Shown one piece after another: positions 5,229-6,084 of a stretch of DNA of 6,084 nt. Position 1 is the stretch's first letter. Each line of letters starts with the position of its first letter. This stretch comes from CAZHTS01 sp964535315 (lineage in GTDB: Bacteria > Chloroflexota > Anaerolineae > Anaerolineales > Anaerolineaceae): positions 1-6,084 of the forward strand of contig CAZHTS010000142.1 in assembly GCA_964535315.1 (NCBI GenBank), in the 5' to 3' direction. Under the pieces are notes generated by a model. That model did not search any database, had not been told where the DNA came from, and saw only the letters and a list, made by a program, of their open reading frames with translations. The position numbers and the translations under genes were made by a program.

Positions 5229-6084
5229 AATCCATCGCCATCTACTACTTTTCGGGCACCGGAAACACGGCCCTGGTGGCCAACACGCTCCAGGAAACCT
5301 TTGTCCAGTTGGGCTGCACGGTCGACCTGATCCGCATCGAAGACGTGCTGAAGAAGAACCTGGCCCTCGATCTCAGCCGCTACGATTTCGTGGGGATCGG
5401 TTCCCAGGTGATCGGCTACGGCACCCCCGGCCTGGTGCTCGACTTCATCCACCGCCTGCCCGCCGGGCAGGGGCAAAAGGTCTTCATCTTCCGCACCGCC
5501 GGCGGCGTGGCGCCGATCAACTACAACGCCTCCAAATCCATGATCCGCCGGCTGACCCGCAAGGGCTACGACGTGGTCTACGAACGCATCTTCTCGATCG
5601 GCAGCAACTGGATCGTGCGCTTTGAAGACGCCGTGGTGCGGCAGTTGGTGACGGCCACGCGCCGCAAGGCAGCGCTGATGTGCCACGAAGTGCTCCGCGG
5701 CGAGCGGCGTTATCTAAAAACCGGGCTGGCCCGCCAGATACTGATGGAAACGGTGGCCTTTCTTTCGCGCGGCTTCTTTCGCCTGGTCGGCCGGGACTAC
5801 CATGTGGGCCCGGCCTGCTCCCAATGCGGCCTGTGCGTACGCAACTGCCCGGCCGGCAACATCTACCAGCGGGGCGGCCAGATTCGCTTCAAATGGTCGT
5901 GCGTCAGCTGCATGCGCTGCGTCTACAACTGCCCGCGCCAGGCGTTGCAGCTCAGGTTCTTCAAGTTCTTCCAGGTGGCGGGCGGGTACAACCTCAAGCG
6001 CCTGCTGGAACAGCCGGCGCCCGCCGGCGAGCAGCCCTCCGGCAAGACGCCCCCGTTTTTCGAGGAATACCGGGCCAACGACGC
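5225..6084 (+). CDS. EFR1-type flavodoxin-like/ferredoxin fusion protein (right end cut by window)
   Basis: This is a predicted cytoplasmic electron-transfer protein; 286 codons are visible with no stop before the window edge. The N-terminal flavodoxin-like domain starts at once with YYFSGTGNT (7-15), the phosphate-binding loop for FMN. It continues with YDFVGIGSQVIGYGTPG (53-69), then KVFIFRTAGG (85-94) and NYNASK (99-104), the usual order in this family. Two [4Fe-4S] ferredoxin motifs follow: CSQCGLCVRNCP (198-209) and CVSCMRCVYNCP (226-237), each C-x2-C-x2-C-x3-C-P. The resemblance to EFR1-family proteins (NCBI spelling 'ferrodoxin') is strong. Such proteins are thought to move electrons between FMN and iron-sulphur clusters, but partners are mostly unknown. 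The start ATG overlaps the membrane-protein stop by four bases, and no other ribosome site is needed. Most of the protein is present; the tail after about 250 is Pro-rich and probably near its end. Confidence 0.93.
   Translation, partial: MKSIAIYYFSGTGNTALVANTLQETFVQLGCTVDLIRIEDVLKKNLALDLSRYDFVGIGSQVIGYGTPGLVLDFIHRLPAGQGQKVFIFRTAGGVAPINYNASKSMIRRLTRKGYDVVYERIFSIGSNWIVRFEDAVVRQLVTATRRKAALMCHEVLRGERRYLKTGLARQILMETVAFLSRGFFRLVGRDYHVGPACSQCGLCVRNCPAGNIYQRGGQIRFKWSCVSCMRCVYNCPRQALQLRFFKFFQVAGGYNLKRLLEQPAPAGEQPSGKTPPFFEEYRAND

Noticed and set aside
5011..5625. 204-codon plus-strand frame spanning the membrane-protein/ferredoxin junction
   Set aside because: It overlaps two well-supported genes in another frame, and its product is an Arg/Pro/Ser-rich shadow.

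Overview
The window looks like chromosome from a GC-rich, free-living bacterium, most likely a member of the Chloroflexota (Anaerolineae-like). This rests on recalled family resemblance: a very large MalT-type LuxR regulator, a small 'GPVIDQAELYG...IRDLGLPLLSV' protein, and a flavodoxin/ferredoxin fusion are a combination typical of that phylum. No rRNA or other taxonomic marker is present, so the placement is an inference.

Layout. Positions 1-102 hold, on the minus strand, the first 34 codons of a gene that leaves the window at its left edge. It resembles the N-terminus of an insertion-sequence transposase with a Cys-containing zinc-knuckle start. Its leader (about 103-185) is noticeably AT-rich and contains a perfect 10-bp inverted repeat followed by a T-run. 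A TATAAT box near 222 then precedes a plus-strand gene (269-1408) for a 379-residue soluble protein of unknown function with a highly acidic stretch in the middle. Only 38 bases later comes a 909-residue MalT-like ATP-dependent LuxR regulator (1447-4176), closed by a strong intrinsic terminator (4209-4236).

The 172-base gap 4177-4348 holds that terminator, three copies of ATACACCC, a 7-bp dyad (GCGGGTG/CACCCGC) and a promoter with a perfect TATAAT. A second transcription unit follows: an 83-residue small conserved protein (4349-4600), a 198-residue multi-pass membrane protein (4632-5228), and a flavodoxin-like protein with two [4Fe-4S] ferredoxin motifs (5225 to the right edge). The last two overlap by ATGA, which suggests translational coupling.

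How the parts may work together. The regulator senses an unknown inducer through its C-terminal repeat region. Similar short motifs lie just upstream of the regulator and in the promoter region of the next operon, so it may control itself and that operon; this is a hypothesis. The downstream operon looks like a small redox module next to a membrane protein of unknown role. I see no CRISPR array, tRNA, rRNA, phage or defence system. The region is mostly ordinary; the best leads are the candidate operator sites, the uncharacterised operon and the partial mobile element at the left edge.
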